In this document: positions 1 through 9,558 of the stretch, one piece after another
How positions within the stretch are numbered: the first letter of the stretch is position 1
Layout: each line of letters opens with the position of its first letter
Assembly (NCBI GenBank): GCA_018065185.1
Contig: JAGHTU010000046.1
Location: forward strand, 1-64,000
Direction: 5' to 3'
Length of the DNA: 64,000 bases
Source of the DNA: Candidatus Equicola faecalis
GTDB taxonomy: Bacteria > Bacteroidota > Bacteroidia > Bacteroidales > Bacteroidaceae
Notes under the pieces: generated by a model
What the model saw: only the letters and a program-made list of their open reading frames with translations
Told to the model about the DNA's origin: nothing
Databases searched by the model: none
Program-made: the position numbers and the translations under genes

Positions 1-2145
1 ACTATTCCTAATTCCGTGACAAGTATTGGAGATTATGCATTCGAATATTGTAGTCTCTTGATGTCAATAAATATTCCTAATTCCGTGACAAGTATTGGAG
101 ATGGGGCATTCAGATATTGTAAGGGCTTGACGGCTGTTTACATTAAAGACATTGACAAATGGGCTGAAATAGAGTTTGGCGGTGAGACTGCAAATCCATT
201 ATACTATGCTAAAAAACTTTATCTAAATGGCAAGTTGGTAACGGATGCAAAACTAACATCTGCAACAAAAATTGGTAGTTATGCATTCTACTATTGTAGT
301 GGCTTGACATCAATAGAAATTCCTAATTCCGTGACAAGTCTTGGATATCAGGCATTCAGGTCTTGTAGTGGCTTGACCTCAATAGTAATTCCTAATTCTG
401 TGACAAGTCTTGGAGATTATGCATTCTCTGGCTGTAGTGGCTTGACATCAGTAACGATTGGCAATTCGGTGACAAGTATTGGAGATGGTGCTTTTCGAGA
501 ATGTAGTGGTTTGACATCGGTAACGATTGGCAATTCGGTGACAAGTAGTGGTGATGGTGCTTTTGGTGAATGTAGTGGTTTGACATCAGTAACGATTGGA
601 AATTCGGTGACTAGTATTGGAGATGGGGCATTCTATTGGTGTAGTGGCTTGACATCAGTAACGGTAAAAGCAACGACTCCACCAACATGTGTAAGTACTG
701 CTTTTGACGATGTATATATAAGCCCTGTCACATTAACTGTTCCTATTGGCTATGTGTTGGCATATAAAAAGGCAGATGTGTGGAAAGATTTCGGGACAAT
801 CACAGATGGAGAAGTGGAATTTCCAAAAATAAAAGCAACACAAAAAGAAGCTACACAGACAACAATTACTCTTATGTTGGATTATGACAAAGAGAAGTGT
901 ATCCCATCTGAAGAAATCGGTGTAAAATTGGGCAGTAAATACTATAAGGCAAATTCGGAAGGAATAGTAAAAATTGAACACTGTGCTCCTAATGGAGATG
1001 GAATGGTTTATGGCTATGCGAAATACGGTGGAGAGTATTATGTTTCAGAATTAGGCACCAGTGTCAGCACAAAACCGATAAATTCTGAAATTGCGTTTAG
1101 CGATATCATGGCGAATAAGGCTTTTGTTCGTGGTGTTTATGATATTGGTGATGCACACGTCTATAAGACCACGTTTGAATTGAAGATTCCTACAGAAAAA
1201 GGTTCTTCTTGGACAGGGGAAGAAATAGAGTACAAAAACGACAAGTTTACCCTAATGGGATTGGAGCCTGATACTGAATACGGAGTCTGCTACACGGTGT
1301 ACTATCATTACGGTGAGAACGACGAATATAGTGGCTCCGAATATGATAAACAGTATTTCACCACAGCAAAGCTGAAGATGAAGACACTGAATCCGAAGAA
1401 CGTGTCAAGCACATCTTCTGTGGTGGCAGCAGAGGCGAACATCTCAGACGACGAGACGGGTGCTGGCTTCGAATGGCGCAAATACGATGCACCTGAAAGT
1501 TTGCCGTCAAGCAAGGGAGGTGCCATCGTCTATGACGGACGTATGGAAGGTAAGATAAACAACCTACAGGCAACATATTATAGTGTGCGCCCATACTATG
1601 AAAGTGCATCGGGTAAGGTGTTTTATGGCGAATGGATAACATTTGACCCGACAGACTTTTCATATTTTGAGCCGACTGTCCATACCTATGATTTCCCAGA
1701 AGACCCATCAACAAACTCTGTTGAGGTGCGTGGCTATGTGATGCAAGGCACAGACGATGTGACGGAGCAAGGATTTGAATACTGGAAGACTGGTGGCTCA
1801 AGCCAGCGGAAAATGGCAAGTAATGGTGAGGTGATGAGAGTGCAGGCAACAGGACAGAAGATGATTGCCACGCTGAGAGACCTCGACTACGAGAGTAACT
1901 ATGTGGTGAGGGCATACGTCGTTACTGCCAGTGGCACGGTGTATGGCGAGGAACGCATGTTCACCACTCCTGCAGACCCTACATCAGGCATAAGTGAAGT
2001 GAAAGAAAGTGAGAGCGTCAGCCGTTCATTAAAAGGTATCTACACCTTGGACGGACGGAAGATAGAGCGCATCACCACTCCGGGCATCTATCTCTATAAC
2101 GGAAAGAAGATAATGTTCAAAGCAGGACAGTTGCCTGTGGAGTGA
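1..2145 (+). CDS. BspA-like leucine-rich-repeat (LRR_5) surface protein, 5' end outside window
   Basis: Repeated ~23-aa units (CSGLTSVTIGNSVTSIGDGAF); frame is open back to base 1 (T I P N S V before the called GTG at 16), so N-terminus lies outside; C-terminal GIYTLDGRKI...GIYLYNGKKIMFK tail. Confidence 0.85.
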   Translation, partial: TIPNSVTSIGDYAFEYCSLLMSINIPNSVTSIGDGAFRYCKGLTAVYIKDIDKWAEIEFGGETANPLYYAKKLYLNGKLVTDAKLTSATKIGSYAFYYCSGLTSIEIPNSVTSLGYQAFRSCSGLTSIVIPNSVTSLGDYAFSGCSGLTSVTIGNSVTSIGDGAFRECSGLTSVTIGNSVTSSGDGAFGECSGLTSVTIGNSVTSIGDGAFYWCSGLTSVTVKATTPPTCVSTAFDDVYISPVTLTVPIGYVLAYKKADVWKDFGTITDGEVEFPKIKATQKEATQTTITLMLDYDKEKCIPSEEIGVKLGSKYYKANSEGIVKIEHCAPNGDGMVYGYAKYGGEYYVSELGTSVSTKPINSEIAFSDIMANKAFVRGVYDIGDAHVYKTTFELKIPTEKGSSWTGEEIEYKNDKFTLMGLEPDTEYGVCYTVYYHYGENDEYSGSEYDKQYFTTAKLKMKTLNPKNVSSTSSVVAAEANISDDETGAGFEWRKYDAPESLPSSKGGAIVYDGRMEGKINNLQATYYSVRPYYESASGKVFYGEWITFDPTDFSYFEPTVHTYDFPEDPSTNSVEVRGYVMQGTDDVTEQGFEYWKTGGSSQRKMASNGEVMRVQATGQKMIATLRDLDYESNYVVRAYVVTASGTVYGEERMFTTPADPTSGISEVKESESVSRSLKGIYTLDGRKIERITTPGIYLYNGKKIMFKAGQLPVE

Positions 2146-2181
2146 TATAAAATTTTCCGCTACTCCAGCGACAAATCATTT

Positions 2182-2220
2182 GAGCCAGCTCAAACCGTAT
2201 AGGTTGAGCCGGCTCTTTTT
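2182..2220 (+). terminator. Rho-independent-like terminator after LRR gene
   Basis: gagccagctcaaacc-gtata-ggttgagccggctc followed by ttttt. Confidence 0.75.
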
Positions 2221-2410
2221 GTCACTAAAGTCTGTTGAAAGAGTGGGTAAGATAAAATAGATTTGTGTCTGCTTTCTTTTATTCCCATCGTGTGGGGCGG
2301 GTCTAACCATCACGATGAGAGACGAGACAACTCGATTTGCCCAACGCGTTAGTTAGCGGAGGCTCACGCGTGCGTTAGACAAGACCAACTCGATGGCTCG
2401 ATTCGCTCAA

Positions 2411-2476
2411 GTTGATGGGTTGATTCAGTAAGGTTGATGGGTTGATTCACTCAACTTGATAGGTTGATTTTTTTGC
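2411..2476. repeat. Three imperfect 22-bp tandem units (GTTGATGGGTTGATTCAGTAAG-like)
   Basis: Units start at 2411, 2433, 2455. Confidence 0.75.
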
Positions 2477-2493
2477 TTTCTCGCAAAGGTTGA

Positions 2494-2655
2494 CTTTTCC
2501 TGATTTTAGTAGACACTTTTTCGTTAGTTAAACTGAATCTATAGACATCGTTTCTTTACTTGTTCTAATTTACTAGACAATGTTTGTTTTTCTATTCTGA
2601 TTCAATAGACACACATGAAAAAGTTGTACTACTTAAGTGGACATTTGATGTCTTC
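2494..2655. repeat. 32-bp phased array of T(A/G)GACA cores with conserved upstream flank
   Basis: T(A/G)GACA at 2510, 2542, 2574, 2606, 2638, exactly 32 bp apart. Confidence 0.75.
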
Positions 2656-2851
2656 TGCAAAGATACATTATTTTCTTCAGCTGTGGTTTCATCATTGGCG
2701 TACAATTTATTCTTATACATCTTCATCTGTCCTTCCCTTATGTAAGCCTGTAACAGAACCTATTTTTAAGACTTTTATCCTGAAGTCGGGAAAATTCACT
2801 AACTTGCACCCTATATCTAATGACCATAAGGTTTACGAAACAGACAGAAGA

Positions 2852-3427
2852 ATGTTTATTCAGACAGAGGCGGTGTTTATAAATGCGGTGAAATATGGTG
2901 ATGAGTCTGTCATCCTCACTTTTTTCACACAGAAGGAAGGTCTGTTGGCTTTCACATCCAGACGGCGTGTAAAACTTATGCCGTTGAGCATCGTGGAGAT
3001 AACTTTCGATTATCGTAGCAACCGCCATATACAATACATCAGAGAGATGCGCACCATACAGCCTTTGGGTAAAGTGTTTGCTGACCCGACGCGCACGGCT
3101 GTGGTGATGTTCCTCTCCGAAGTGCTACGGTATGCACTGAAAGGTGAGAAGCAGAATTTGGAACTATATGATTTCCTTCATTTCTCCATACAAAGTCTGG
3201 AAGATGAGCAAGAACATCATGCCAACTTCCATATAGACTTTCTTCTAAATCTCTTAAGCCATCTGGGATATGACCCACAGTTTGACGAGAGCCTACAGAA
3301 AAATCCCCATATAACTAATCACGATGAGCGCAATAGCTATACGGAGATTCTTATCGGTTATTACCGCTCTCATCTGCCAGCATTCCCAAATATAAACTCC
3401 TTGGAAGTGCTGAAGGCAATTTTCTAA
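2852..3427 (+). CDS. recO: DNA repair protein RecO, compact form
   Basis: MFIQTEAVFINAVKYGDESVILTFFTQKEGLLAF N-terminus and YYRSHLPAFPNINSLEVLKAIF C-terminus; ATG at 2852 preferred over 2615. Confidence 0.75.
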   Translation: MFIQTEAVFINAVKYGDESVILTFFTQKEGLLAFTSRRRVKLMPLSIVEITFDYRSNRHIQYIREMRTIQPLGKVFADPTRTAVVMFLSEVLRYALKGEKQNLELYDFLHFSIQSLEDEQEHHANFHIDFLLNLLSHLGYDPQFDESLQKNPHITNHDERNSYTEILIGYYRSHLPAFPNINSLEVLKAIF

Positions 3428-4731
3428 TCAAAAAGTATCATGCCCGAGCTCTGTTGCTTTTGAGCATTGTCGCGGATTGTCTTTATATCATCCAGCGAGC
3501 GTTTATAGGTTGGCGAATTATTTACCTGGTCAATGATGAAATCATTATCCAATTCATCATTGTTGAAGACGAACACCTTAGGGGATTGTTTTGTTGGGGT
3601 GTTATTGTTCGGTCCATAATACTGTTCGCGCCGTGCACGGCGGTCTGCCTCTTCCTGTTCGAGTTCTGCACGGCGTTCAGCATCCATCTCTTCCATTTGC
3701 TTCTTACGTGCTTCCATACCCGAGACACTATCCAGTCCGTAACCAGTTGCTATTATGGTGACTTTAACGCGACGTCCGAGAGAAGGGTCAACAGCAAGTC
3801 CCCACTTTATTTCAAAGTCATCAAACTTTGTCATAAAGTTATGCACGTCTCCCATTTCCTCCATCGTCAGTCCTCCCTGTGAATCGCCACCATTACTGAA
3901 CGAGATGGAAAGCAGGATTTTCTTTGACGAGAAGATATCGTTATGGTTGAGCAATGGAGAATTGAGAGCATCCTCAATGGCGCGCTTCACACGTCCTTCA
4001 CCCTCTGCATAACCGGTACTCATGATTGCCACACCACCATCCTGAAGCACGGTCTTAACATCGTTAAAATCGAGGTTTATCAGTCCATGCACCGTGATGA
4101 GTTCTGCGATGCTCTTGGCTGCTACCGAAAGCGTATCGTCGGCTTTGGCAAAAGCATCAATAAGGTTGAGCTGTGGATAAATCTCGCGCAGACGCTCATT
4201 GTTAATCACGAGCATAGCATCAACGGTTTTCGACATCTGTTCAACGCCGGAAAGAGCCTGATCTATCTTTTTCTCACCCTCAAAACGGAATGGTATTGTT
4301 ACTATACCTACCGTCAGGATGCCCATCTCCTTGGAGATATTGGCAATGACAGGAGCGGCTCCCGTACCCGTACCGCCACCCATTCCGGCTGTGATGAATG
4401 CCATACGCGTGCCGTCCGACAACATATTGCGTATGTCCTGCTCGCTCTCAATAGCGGCAGCGCGCGCTTTCTCCGGTCTGTTCCCAGCCCCGAGTCCTTC
4501 AGTACCGAGTTGGAGTTTTACAGGTACATTCGAGTCGGAGAGTGCCTGATTATCGGTGTTGCACAATGCAAAGGAAACATCATGGATACCCTCATGGTAC
4601 ATGTGATTCACAGCATTTCCGCCACCACCACCTACACCTATCACTTTAATTATACTATGGTCGCCTGTCTTTGGTCCAAAGTCAATAACGTCCGGTCTGT
4701 TCATATCGTTATGTTCTTTATTATCATTCAT
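3424..4731 (-). CDS. ftsZ: Cell division protein FtsZ
   Basis: GGGGNAVNHM, GMGGGTGTGAAPVIA tubulin signature; start set at MNDNKEH. Confidence 0.97.
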   Translation of the reverse strand: MNDNKEHNDMNRPDVIDFGPKTGDHSIIKVIGVGGGGGNAVNHMYHEGIHDVSFALCNTDNQALSDSNVPVKLQLGTEGLGAGNRPEKARAAAIESEQDIRNMLSDGTRMAFITAGMGGGTGTGAAPVIANISKEMGILTVGIVTIPFRFEGEKKIDQALSGVEQMSKTVDAMLVINNERLREIYPQLNLIDAFAKADDTLSVAAKSIAELITVHGLINLDFNDVKTVLQDGGVAIMSTGYAEGEGRVKRAIEDALNSPLLNHNDIFSSKKILLSISFSNGGDSQGGLTMEEMGDVHNFMTKFDDFEIKWGLAVDPSLGRRVKVTIIATGYGLDSVSGMEARKKQMEEMDAERRAELEQEEADRRARREQYYGPNNNTPTKQSPKVFVFNNDELDNDFIIDQVNNSPTYKRSLDDIKTIRDNAQKQQSSGMILFD

Positions 4732-4738
4732 AGTCGTA

Positions 4739-6205
4739 TTATTTTTCCTCATCCTCATCTTTTATCATACCCTTCAAGATGTTCCAAAATCCGCGCAGGC
4801 CACCATTCTTTTCGGGGTCGACAAATTCTTCTTCGTCAGGTGTTTTCTCCTCTATCGGTTCGTTATGGTCTTTTAGAGTTGCTGCGACATTTGAAGGTTG
4901 CTGTACGTTGACATATTCCTCACGCTGTTCTTTAGTTGGTTGTATCTGAGGTCTCTCTATCCTAACATTCGATGAGTCAGGCACAGATGATGATGCTTCG
5001 TCTTCTGTTGAACCAACATCTATTCCTGCACCGAAAATATCATCATTACCGAATTCTGCACCAGCACAGTTTTCCGTCCCCTTTGCCATCAAACCGATGA
5101 TGGTATTGTGCATACCGTCATTGAAGTCTTCATCTTCAATCTTCGTAATAATCTGTGATGCCACCTTACGCGCAAAACGGATTTTTGATGTGTGCAAGAT
5201 TTCTGATATAGCAGTATCGATCTGAGGCATATTTGCACCACCACCAGTGATGACGAAACCGGAACTGAGCTTATCCTTATAGGCTTCTGGAATCTGGGTA
5301 CGCACATTCTCCAATATCTCCGCCATACGCGCATAGACAACATTTGAGAGCACTCCATTCGTTATCTCATCACCTGTATTGATGCTTATTGTCTGTTGCT
5401 CCTGCCCATTCCCGTCACCACTACGATAAGCGCTGGCATGGCGTATTTTCACCCATTCAGCCTCTTCGTCATCAACACAGAGTGAAGTAATGTCACGGGT
5501 AATGTCATTTCCTCCGATAGGAATCACCACAAGATGACGCATTATGTTCTTATAATAGATGGCAACAGTGGTGGTGTCGGCACCAAAATCCACGAGTGCA
5601 CAACCCATCCGTTTCTCCGTTTCAGACAATATGGCATCAGCCAACGCCTGCGGTGAAAGAATCACCTCTGCAAGCGGTACTCCTGCAGCAGCAAGGCATT
5701 TGTTTATGCTACGGTAGAACGACTGGCGTGAGACAATGTTGAGGAATGCTCCTTCTATATGTGTACACTCTATGCCGACAGGGTCTGTCTGATACTGATT
5801 GTCCACCTTATATTCCTGTACGCTACATTCCAACAGTTCCTTTCCATCATAATCTACAGCCCAATTGGTGTCCATTAGATTATCTATCAACATCTGTGTG
5901 ATCTTCGTATCGGTAGGGAAATCACGTACAATGGTATTCATGACACCACAGACAGACTGACCGCCAATTCCTACATACACTTTCTTGATACGTGTTTTGA
6001 GATTGGAAGAAAGTGTTTCTATAATACTGCGTATTGCCTCTGCCGTCCTGTCAATATTATAGACATAACCCTTATGGATAAAGGAAGACGAACTCTCTTT
6101 GGCATAAGCAAGTACACCTATACTTCCGTCTGCATTTTTCTTTCCGGCAATACCCCTCACAAACGAGGACCCTAATTCAATCGCTACTACGAAATCTTTT
6201 GCCAT
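4739..6205 (-). CDS. ftsA: Cell division protein FtsA
   Basis: Actin-like ATPase (VVAIELGSSFVRGIAGKK; GFVITGGGANMPQID); dcw position. Confidence 0.95.
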   Translation of the reverse strand: MAKDFVVAIELGSSFVRGIAGKKNADGSIGVLAYAKESSSSFIHKGYVYNIDRTAEAIRSIIETLSSNLKTRIKKVYVGIGGQSVCGVMNTIVRDFPTDTKITQMLIDNLMDTNWAVDYDGKELLECSVQEYKVDNQYQTDPVGIECTHIEGAFLNIVSRQSFYRSINKCLAAAGVPLAEVILSPQALADAILSETEKRMGCALVDFGADTTTVAIYYKNIMRHLVVIPIGGNDITRDITSLCVDDEEAEWVKIRHASAYRSGDGNGQEQQTISINTGDEITNGVLSNVVYARMAEILENVRTQIPEAYKDKLSSGFVITGGGANMPQIDTAISEILHTSKIRFARKVASQIITKIEDEDFNDGMHNTIIGLMAKGTENCAGAEFGNDDIFGAGIDVGSTEDEASSSVPDSSNVRIERPQIQPTKEQREEYVNVQQPSNVAATLKDHNEPIEEKTPDEEEFVDPEKNGGLRGFWNILKGMIKDEDEEK

Positions 6206-6242
6206 AAATCCTGATATTTTGAAATGTATTATTATTCTATAA

Positions 6243-7079
6243 TTATATTATATCCTTTTCTTTCGGTTTCAAAGTCTCATCAGCTACAGATTGTTCTTCT
6301 TTCACAGACTCTATTTTTGATTCATTATGATGCCGACGACATATTATCTGATTCAGAAATTCCACCGAGATATAGTCATATTTATCCCAACCTATTTTAT
6401 TAAGACCATAGACATAAAACTTCCTCAACCGTTCCAATTTCTTTGCCACATCCACAGGCTTACCTATATATATTATATGATTCCCAATGCGAGGCACCAA
6501 TTCCACATCCCCTGACGGCAATACATGCACTTGCTCTATCAGATCCTTCCAGACGTTGTCAGAGACAAGGACATTTCCCAACTGTTTGAGGTAAGTGCGC
6601 AAATATTTTGGCGATATTTTGCCTGTGGCAACGATAATGTCCGTCACATAAGGCACTCCTATGAGAGCCTTTCCTGTATTGTCTAGATAATAATCACGCC
6701 CATCATCACTCATAACATGGAGAATGGTGGTGCGTTGCACGATGTCAATACAGAATGTGTTTGATGGAGAGATATAACATTCTGCCTTCTCAATGAGCGG
6801 GTCCTGCCGTAGGAAAGTCTCTATCTGCCTTGTATCTATCTCACTGACGGGTTTGTCTATCGGATTCAATCCATGTGCATCCAAAAGAGCACGAATCTCA
6901 GATGATGTAAACAGACCATCAGTGACATTTTCAGAAATGTTTATCTGAAGATTTGAACACATATCAACCCTATTCGGACGCAAAGAGATGCACCCTGCCA
7001 TCACGCAAATGATATACCCTAAGAGTATCGCATCTACGAATACATAAAGAAAGGTTTTTATGAGTTCACGATGTTCCAT
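6243..7079 (-). CDS. ftsQ: Cell division protein FtsQ/DivIB-like
   Basis: N-terminal TM plus POTRA-like region, between murC and ftsA. Confidence 0.8.
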   Translation of the reverse strand: MEHRELIKTFLYVFVDAILLGYIICVMAGCISLRPNRVDMCSNLQINISENVTDGLFTSSEIRALLDAHGLNPIDKPVSEIDTRQIETFLRQDPLIEKAECYISPSNTFCIDIVQRTTILHVMSDDGRDYYLDNTGKALIGVPYVTDIIVATGKISPKYLRTYLKQLGNVLVSDNVWKDLIEQVHVLPSGDVELVPRIGNHIIYIGKPVDVAKKLERLRKFYVYGLNKIGWDKYDYISVEFLNQIICRRHHNESKIESVKEEQSVADETLKPKEKDII

Positions 7080-7080
7080 A

Positions 7081-8451
7081 CTATCCTTTTTGTTGCAATA
7101 TATCTGTTATCTCCGGCACAAGACGATCAAGATCACCGGCACCAAGTACGACAAGCACATCAAACTTTTTGTCCACTACCACCTGTAGTACCTCATCACG
7201 CTTTATACTCATCTTCTGCACACCATCACGCAAATTATCATATATCAACTGTGAGGAGACGCCCTCTATCGGTTCCTCACGTGCAGGATAGATGTCGGTA
7301 AGAATCACTTCATCGAAAAGACCCAATGCCTTCGCAAAATCGAGATAGAAATCACGTGTGCGTGTATATAAGTGAGGTTGGAATATAGCCGACACTTTCC
7401 TGTCAGGATAAATCTCTTTTAGGCTCTTTGCACTCTGCATAATCTCCTTCGGATGATGTGCATAGTCTGTCAGGAAAACCATATCCTTACGTCTTATCTT
7501 GAAATCGAACCTGCGGTCAACACCAGAGAATGTAGCCATGCCATGACGTATCTCGTCGGCAGAACAGCCACAAAGTTGAGCAAGTGCCATGGCGGCAACA
7601 CCATTGTCAATATTAACAGGTATAGGTTGACCTAGTCGGATGTGAGGGATATTCTCTATCGGAGAAACGAAATCAAACATTATCTCACCATTTGCAATAG
7701 AGATATTTTCAGCATGGAAATCACCTTTATTGCGACTATACTCATACACCCTCACTCCCTCACGGACATCAGGTTTCATCTCAAGATCTGTGTGTATCAC
7801 GAGTGCACCGCCCGTTTGGATAAGAGACGTATAATGGCGGAAACTCTCAAGATATGCCTCCTTTGTACCATATATATCCAGATGATCAGGGTCAGTGGAA
7901 GTGACAGCCGTTATGAACGGACGAAGATGATGGAACGAACGGTCGAACTCATCAGCCTCAATAACGACATAATCACTTTCACTCAATATGTAATTTGTAC
8001 CATAATCTTTTGATATCCCTCCGAGGAATGCATTACAATCTACATGACTCTGATGGAGGATGTGAGCCACCATAGTAGATGTAGTGGTCTTTCCGTGTGT
8101 TCCTGCCACACACACACCTTTATGGGCATGTGTCAGTGTGCCCAGCACCTGAGCACGTTTCTGCAAGTCAAAACCATTTTCACGGAAGAACGTCAGTTCA
8201 TTATGGTCTGCTGGAATAGCAGGAGTATAAACAACAAGCGTAGAATCCTTCTTTCTGCATTCATCAGGTATCAACGCCACATCGTCATCATAATGGATAT
8301 GCATTCCTTCCCCCTCAAGTGCCTGCGTCAAAGAAGAAGGCACTCTGTCGTAACCTGCAACAAAGAGATTCTTATGCAGGAAATAGCGTGCTAATGCACT
8401 CATCCCTATTCCTCCAGCTCCTATGAAATATACTGCTTCTATCATTATCAA
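7081..8451 (-). CDS. murC: UDP-N-acetylmuramate--L-alanine ligase MurC
   Basis: FIGAGGIGMSALARYF, GTHGKTTTSTMVAHIL. Confidence 0.96.
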   Translation of the reverse strand: MIMIEAVYFIGAGGIGMSALARYFLHKNLFVAGYDRVPSSLTQALEGEGMHIHYDDDVALIPDECRKKDSTLVVYTPAIPADHNELTFFRENGFDLQKRAQVLGTLTHAHKGVCVAGTHGKTTTSTMVAHILHQSHVDCNAFLGGISKDYGTNYILSESDYVVIEADEFDRSFHHLRPFITAVTSTDPDHLDIYGTKEAYLESFRHYTSLIQTGGALVIHTDLEMKPDVREGVRVYEYSRNKGDFHAENISIANGEIMFDFVSPIENIPHIRLGQPIPVNIDNGVAAMALAQLCGCSADEIRHGMATFSGVDRRFDFKIRRKDMVFLTDYAHHPKEIMQSAKSLKEIYPDRKVSAIFQPHLYTRTRDFYLDFAKALGLFDEVILTDIYPAREEPIEGVSSQLIYDNLRDGVQKMSIKRDEVLQVVVDKKFDVLVVLGAGDLDRLVPEITDILQQKG

Positions 8452-9551
8452 TCGTCAATTATCAGTTTCATCACTTCATCTGCAATAATCCGAGCAGAGT
8501 CAGGAAGTGCTAGTTTCTTTATATTCTCACTGAGCGTATGCAAACGGTCATCATCACCTACTGTCTCTATTGCCAAAGGCATCAAATGCTGCACAGCTTC
8601 TACATCACTGACATATAGTGCCGCATCTTTATTTACAAGCGCCATAGCATTCTTTGTCTGATGGTCTTCAGCAACATTCGGCGAAGGCACAAGAATTACG
8701 GGCTTTCCCAACAGACAGAATTCGGAGATACTGCCTGCACCGGCACGCGAGATAACAAGGTCAGCGCATGTATAAGCTGCGCCCATATCCGAAATGAAAT
8801 CCGTGACATGCAACATCGGCAAATCCTTATCCGATAAGGCTTTCACAACCGACTCGTGATAGTATTTACCCGTCTGCCATATTATCTGTACATCGCTTCC
8901 TTGCAACTTATCAAGATACGACAGCACGCTCTGATTGATAGTACGTGCACCTAGACTGCCACCGACAATGAGAATTGTCTTTCTATCTGTCTGCAATGAA
9001 AATGCTCTCCGAGCCTCTTCTTTTGTCAGATTACTATTAAACAACTGCTGGCGCACAGGATTACCTGTCAGTATGATTTTCTCTTTAGGGAAGAACCGCT
9101 CCATTCCATCATAAGCGACGCATATCTTTGCTACCTTCTTCGCGAGTATTTTGTTTGTAACACCGGCATAGGAATTCTGCTCCTGGATGAGACAAGGTAT
9201 TCCCATGTTCGCTGCCTGATTAAGCGTAGGACCACTAGCATAACCTCCGACACCTACAGCCACATCAGGGCGGAAATCACGGATAATCTTCCGCGCCATA
9301 CGCTGCGATTTCCATAGATGTACCAACACCTTTATGTTCTTGAGGATATGTTTACGGTCAAACCCCATAATTGGGAGTCCTTTGATCTCATATCCTGCCT
9401 GAGGCACACGTTGCATCTCCATCCGCCCCTCCGCACCGATGAATAGAATCTCTGCATCTGGATGTTGCTCTTTAATGGCATTTGCTATTGATATCGCAGG
9501 AAAAATGTGTCCTCCAGTACCACCACCACTTATTATTACTCTCAATGGCAT
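8448..9551 (-). CDS. murG: UDP-GlcNAc:undecaprenyl-PP-MurNAc-pentapeptide transferase MurG
   Basis: VIISGGGTGGHIFPAISIA; ISRAGAGSISE; start set at MPLRV. Confidence 0.96.
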   Translation of the reverse strand: MPLRVIISGGGTGGHIFPAISIANAIKEQHPDAEILFIGAEGRMEMQRVPQAGYEIKGLPIMGFDRKHILKNIKVLVHLWKSQRMARKIIRDFRPDVAVGVGGYASGPTLNQAANMGIPCLIQEQNSYAGVTNKILAKKVAKICVAYDGMERFFPKEKIILTGNPVRQQLFNSNLTKEEARRAFSLQTDRKTILIVGGSLGARTINQSVLSYLDKLQGSDVQIIWQTGKYYHESVVKALSDKDLPMLHVTDFISDMGAAYTCADLVISRAGAGSISEFCLLGKPVILVPSPNVAEDHQTKNAMALVNKDAALYVSDVEAVQHLMPLAIETVGDDDRLHTLSENIKKLALPDSARIIADEVMKLIIDD

Positions 9552-9558
9552 ATCTCTG

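Noticed and set aside
392-586. 64-aa minus-strand ORF rich in HHH/Q repeats
   Set aside because: Antisense reading of the LRR repeats
2510-2643. CRISPR array
   Set aside because: Only 5 short degenerate cores at 32-bp pitch, with unusually short variable stretches and no cas genes; phased binding sites or transposon end fits better
3943-4911. 322-aa plus-strand ORF opposite ftsZ/ftsA
   Set aside because: Antisense to strongly conserved genes; low-complexity translation without family features
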